In this document: positions 62,301 to 64,000 of the stretch, in pieces
Layout of the letters: each line of letters starts with the position of its first letter
Numbering within the stretch: position 1 is the stretch's first letter
The notes under the pieces: model-generated
Databases searched by the model: none
Told to the model about the DNA's origin: nothing
The model's input: the letters and a program-made list of their open reading frames with translations, nothing else
Program-made: the position numbers and the translations under genes
Origin: Actinomycetes bacterium
GTDB lineage: Bacteria > Actinomycetota > Actinomycetes > Streptosporangiales > Streptosporangiaceae
Reading direction: 5' to 3'
Assembly: GCA_025964575.1 (NCBI GenBank)
Contig: JAOPYO010000311.1
Span: 1 to 64,000 of the forward strand
DNA: 64,000 nucleotides

Positions 62301-63713
62301 GGCATGCGACACCAGTTCCGCGGCGCTCGCATGCCCGGTCACCAGCACCTTCAAGCCACTGCCGCGAGCCGCGGCCAGGATCGCGTCCGCCAGCGGATGA
62401 ACACCGCACCCGATGTGGACCTCTCCGAGCACTCCCCCGTCCGGGGTGGTGACGTGGGCCCTCAGCCCCCGCTTGTCGGCCGGTGAGGCGTCCGAGAGCC
62501 GCATCAGCCAATGGCCGTCGACACCCGGCCTGCCCCGGATCTGAGGGTCGGTGATGAGCAGCCGGGCCGCCGCCCGCCATACCTCCCGGTCGCTCGTGGA
62601 CCCGTAGCCGGTGGCGCCGAGAATCTGCGAGCCATCGTCGCAGAACATCGGCGCGTCGAAGACGACCGCGGTCAGCCGATCGAACCGCCGGTACGCGGCC
62701 CCGTCCAACGAGAGCACGCCCCGCCGCCCCAGCTCGCGATCCAACATGGAGGCGAAACCCTCACGGCCGTACCGAGCCGCTCTCGGAACCGCCGCGAGCA
62801 GCAGGTCGGCCGCGATACCCGGGTCATGGCTGAGTGCCAGAATTCCGCCGGCTCCGGCCAGCGAGGCAAGCGCGGATCGCTCGCTGTAGGTTTCCACTGG
62901 CCCGGGCGGCAGGGGGCACGGTCGCTCGGAACGCTCGGGTGCCTGTGCGGGGAGACCGCCGGGGACCAGCTCCCGTACCCGGCGTGACCACACCGACCGG
63001 CGCTCGCGCAGCTCCGCCAGCAGCAGCAGCCGATGCAGCCCGTCCACGGCCAGCATCGATGGTTCCTGGGTGAGCCCGTGTGCCACCGCGTTTCCCAACG
63101 CCAGCAGGAAGTCGGAGCCGTGCGGGCCCAGCCGAGACTCCAGCTCGCGGCGCAACCGCGGTTGGCCGTCCACGACCGCGACGATGAGCCTGGTGGCACG
63201 GGGGACCTTCTGGAACCGGAAGAATCGTCCGGCGGTGGCCACCGCGAAGGCCAGGCCGTCGGCCGCGAGGGCGATCGTCTCCGCGGTGAGGGGGGCAGGT
63301 TCCACAGGGTGTCCGTGGCCGGGGAAGGGCTCCTCCTGGACGCCGTGGGCCGCCTCGAGCTCTTCGACCATCTCCACCAGCTGGTCCGGCGTGACGTTTT
63401 CCTCCTCGAACGCGACGAGGACCTCACCGGTCACCGCGTTGATCTCCGCCACGTTCACGCCCTCCAGCGCGTGCAGCGCAGCCGAGAGCGCACGTCGCAG
63501 CCGAGGGCCGCAGGCCGTCGCCAGCCCGCGCACTTCGATGTAGGCCCGTCCGTCCTGCGACCACACGCGGCGCTGCTTGCGCACGCCGATCAGATCCGCC
63601 AGCCCGGCACGGGCGGACAGGGCGCTCACGACCTGGGCGGACCCGATCACGGGGGCCATGAGCACGCGTGGTGCCATGTTCACCGCCGACCGCAGCAGTC
63701 CCATCAACGTCAC
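59313..63713 (-). CDS. Large CtpI-type P-type ATPase with degenerate N-terminal half
   Basis: This is a 1466-residue membrane ATPase in the size class of mycobacterial CtpH/CtpI. The N-terminus has an HMA-like fold with a single Cys (TACGPR) instead of CxxC. A first half then has decayed ATPase motifs (RLTAVVFDAPMF near 352 where DKTGT belongs, VGGDEAAALAADVAIAV near 505 where GDGxND belongs). The second half is intact: TGES near 783, DKTGTLTEG with D940, KGSPE, and TGDGSNDAAAIRLADVGIG. The latter half is P2-like (PEGLP helix). The ion is unknown. It is divergent from the small gene at 63860. Confidence 0.92.
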   Translation of the reverse strand: MTLMGLLRSAVNMAPRVLMAPVIGSAQVVSALSARAGLADLIGVRKQRRVWSQDGRAYIEVRGLATACGPRLRRALSAALHALEGVNVAEINAVTGEVLVAFEEENVTPDQLVEMVEELEAAHGVQEEPFPGHGHPVEPAPLTAETIALAADGLAFAVATAGRFFRFQKVPRATRLIVAVVDGQPRLRRELESRLGPHGSDFLLALGNAVAHGLTQEPSMLAVDGLHRLLLLAELRERRSVWSRRVRELVPGGLPAQAPERSERPCPLPPGPVETYSERSALASLAGAGGILALSHDPGIAADLLLAAVPRAARYGREGFASMLDRELGRRGVLSLDGAAYRRFDRLTAVVFDAPMFCDDGSQILGATGYGSTSDREVWRAAARLLITDPQIRGRPGVDGHWLMRLSDASPADKRGLRAHVTTPDGGVLGEVHIGCGVHPLADAILAAARGSGLKVLVTGHASAAELVSHADATLDVADPLAAHVRRLQADGHGVLIVGGDEAAALAADVAIAVIKDGRPTVWGADLICGPGLEQVWQLVTAVGAAREASRRAVRLALGGSSLGALLAVTRRRSAAALNFAPVHSSALFALVGGALSSHRVAARRCPRPIPRFAWHAMDTQAALHRAAELSSTSGHDGRPTRALHPPRPVRALADLVRAVEYELRDPLTPILVLGAVASAIVGSGIDAALVAGVMTGNALISGVQRTRAEHALRHLLVEQRALGRRLRSNQSPWLYDRPESDLVAARELRVGDVIVLEPSDVVPADARLLDADDLEVDESSLTGESLPVAKSTESTPGADLAERACMVHEGTTVLAGRASAVVVATGDATEAGRAAAVAGQVMASVGVQAQLNELTRISLPVTGLSGALVAVLSFVRGVNMRQAVSSGIAVAIAAVPEGLPLVATVAQLAAARRLSRRDVLVRSSRTLGTLGRVDTLCFDKTGTLTEGRLTLTRLSGPDADIEPTSRLGRRLLITASRACPQEGPVRHATDRAVIDAARAHLGEDPEWILLHETQFTAARGHSWSMGTEDGVPHVAVKGSPEATLRRCERVAVGARTEPFTEERRQAAWATVERLAGAGLRVLAVAAGDVSQEDLTEVEKLGEAAELVLLGFVGIADAPRPQAPQAIDQLTKAGIRVVMITGDHPDTARAVAAGLSIPEPDRVLTGAELDRLGEQERIDRIAETSVFARVSPEHKVLIVQALQRAGKVVAMTGDGSNDAAAIRLADVGIGLAGGDSRAARSAADLILPGADLPAIVQAMFEGRALWASVRNAASILVGGNLGEVTFTIYGTAVGGRAPLTTRQLLLVNTLTDMLPALAVALAPPTHHPRRTPLRQNLFGDALTQAIVMRGAVTALGAVMAWQSGRFTGRRRRADTMGLAALVMTQLAQTLQTGWRSRTVLATAAISAFVLAMVIETPGVSQFFECTPLGPAAWTLVLAAAGAATAISILLPRLLPVQADAAAPAPA

Positions 63714-63859
63714 CTCGCCGAGCCGTTCGCCTTTCCGCGATAGAAGATGAAGGGCTTACCCCGGAGCAGGACCTTGACACCGAAAATAGGAAAACTTTCG
63801 GGTAGTTGCCCCCAAATGCGGGTAGAGACAGGAAATCCTCATCGCTGGAGGCGATAGAG

Positions 63860-64000
63860 ATGGCCAGAACTACGCAGTCATCAACGACGAAATCATCAAC
63901 CACGAAATCATCGCCCCGCCCGACCAGGAGCACCGGAACCCTCGAACGGGCATCGGACACTCGGCCACACGAGGGTGTCACTCTCACGATTCCCCGGCCG
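63860..64000 (+). CDS. Partial protein with Ser/Thr/Lys repeat N-terminus
   Basis: The ATG at 63860 follows GGAGG by eight bases and the frame stays open for 47 codons to the window end. The N-terminus is low-complexity (SSTTKSSTTKSS), then SPRPTRSTGTLERASDTRPHEGVTLTIPRP. The complete product cannot be judged. It shares the promoter gap with the divergent P-type ATPase, where CGGGTAG occurs twice (63799 and 63819). Confidence 0.6.
   Translation, partial: MARTTQSSTTKSSTTKSSPRPTRSTGTLERASDTRPHEGVTLTIPRP

Overview
This 64 kb window is high-GC chromosomal DNA with short intergenic gaps, frequent GTG starts and ATGA/GTGA gene overlaps. It looks like a filamentous actinomycete outside the mycolate-producing group, most simply Streptosporangiales or a relative. 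That placement is inferred from gene content and style; no rRNA or other marker gene is present. I see no complete insertion sequence, prophage, CRISPR array or tRNA.

Layout. (1) 1-13.6 kb: a lipid or polyketide locus. It holds the end of an MMPL exporter, a secreted antigen-85-like esterase, a family-1 glycosyltransferase with a DHA2 MFS exporter, and a single-module PKS with Pks13-like ends (ACP-KS-AT-DH-KR-ACP-ACP*-TE) overlapping a crotonyl-CoA carboxylase/reductase. The PKS has an AT motif of the ethylmalonyl type (GAGH), and its DH appears to lack the catalytic His. The gene set resembles a mycolate-type pathway: make an alpha-alkyl-beta-hydroxy acid, glycosylate it, export it, and transfer it at the cell surface. 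(2) 13.5-24.7 kb: a stand-alone qcrB paralogue, a PucR regulator, a GCS2 ligase, a DUF202 protein, an orphan histidine kinase, YceI with twin palindromic operators, an alginate-lyase-like lipoprotein, a SigE-like sigma factor, and a flippase-like/PIG-L pair. (3) 24.8-31.6 kb: a GT4 glycosyltransferase, a short Rho paralogue, a MarR/MFS efflux pair, a Ser/Thr kinase, and TetR and ArsR regulators. (4) 31.6-36.9 kb: a cobalamin riboswitch ahead of a NiCoT transporter, a CopC/YcnI/membrane-protein copper group, a DMT transporter and a spermidine-synthase-like protein. (5) 36.9-43.5 kb: RNase Z, a second MMPL transporter divergent from a NarL-type two-component system, and a truncated haemoglobin. 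(6) 43.5-49.4 kb: an operon of an unknown membrane protein, an ECF sigma factor and an L,D-transpeptidase, then a secreted BNR protein and an LCP ligase. (7) 49.6-64 kb: peroxiredoxin, GAF protein, cupredoxin, RF3, acetate kinase, a KimA-like K+ transporter, a GH3 lipoprotein, and a very large CtpI-type P-ATPase with a degenerate first half.

Much of the window concerns the cell envelope: two MMPL exporters, an Ag85-like esterase, an LCP ligase, an L,D-transpeptidase, GT4/PIG-L/flippase and GH3. Metal or ion handling is a second theme: cobalt/B12, copper, K+ and P-ATPase. The least ordinary parts are the putative mycolate-like locus, the tandem-repeat mini-uORFs at the MFS start, the short Rho, and a 177-bp MITE-like element beside prfC.
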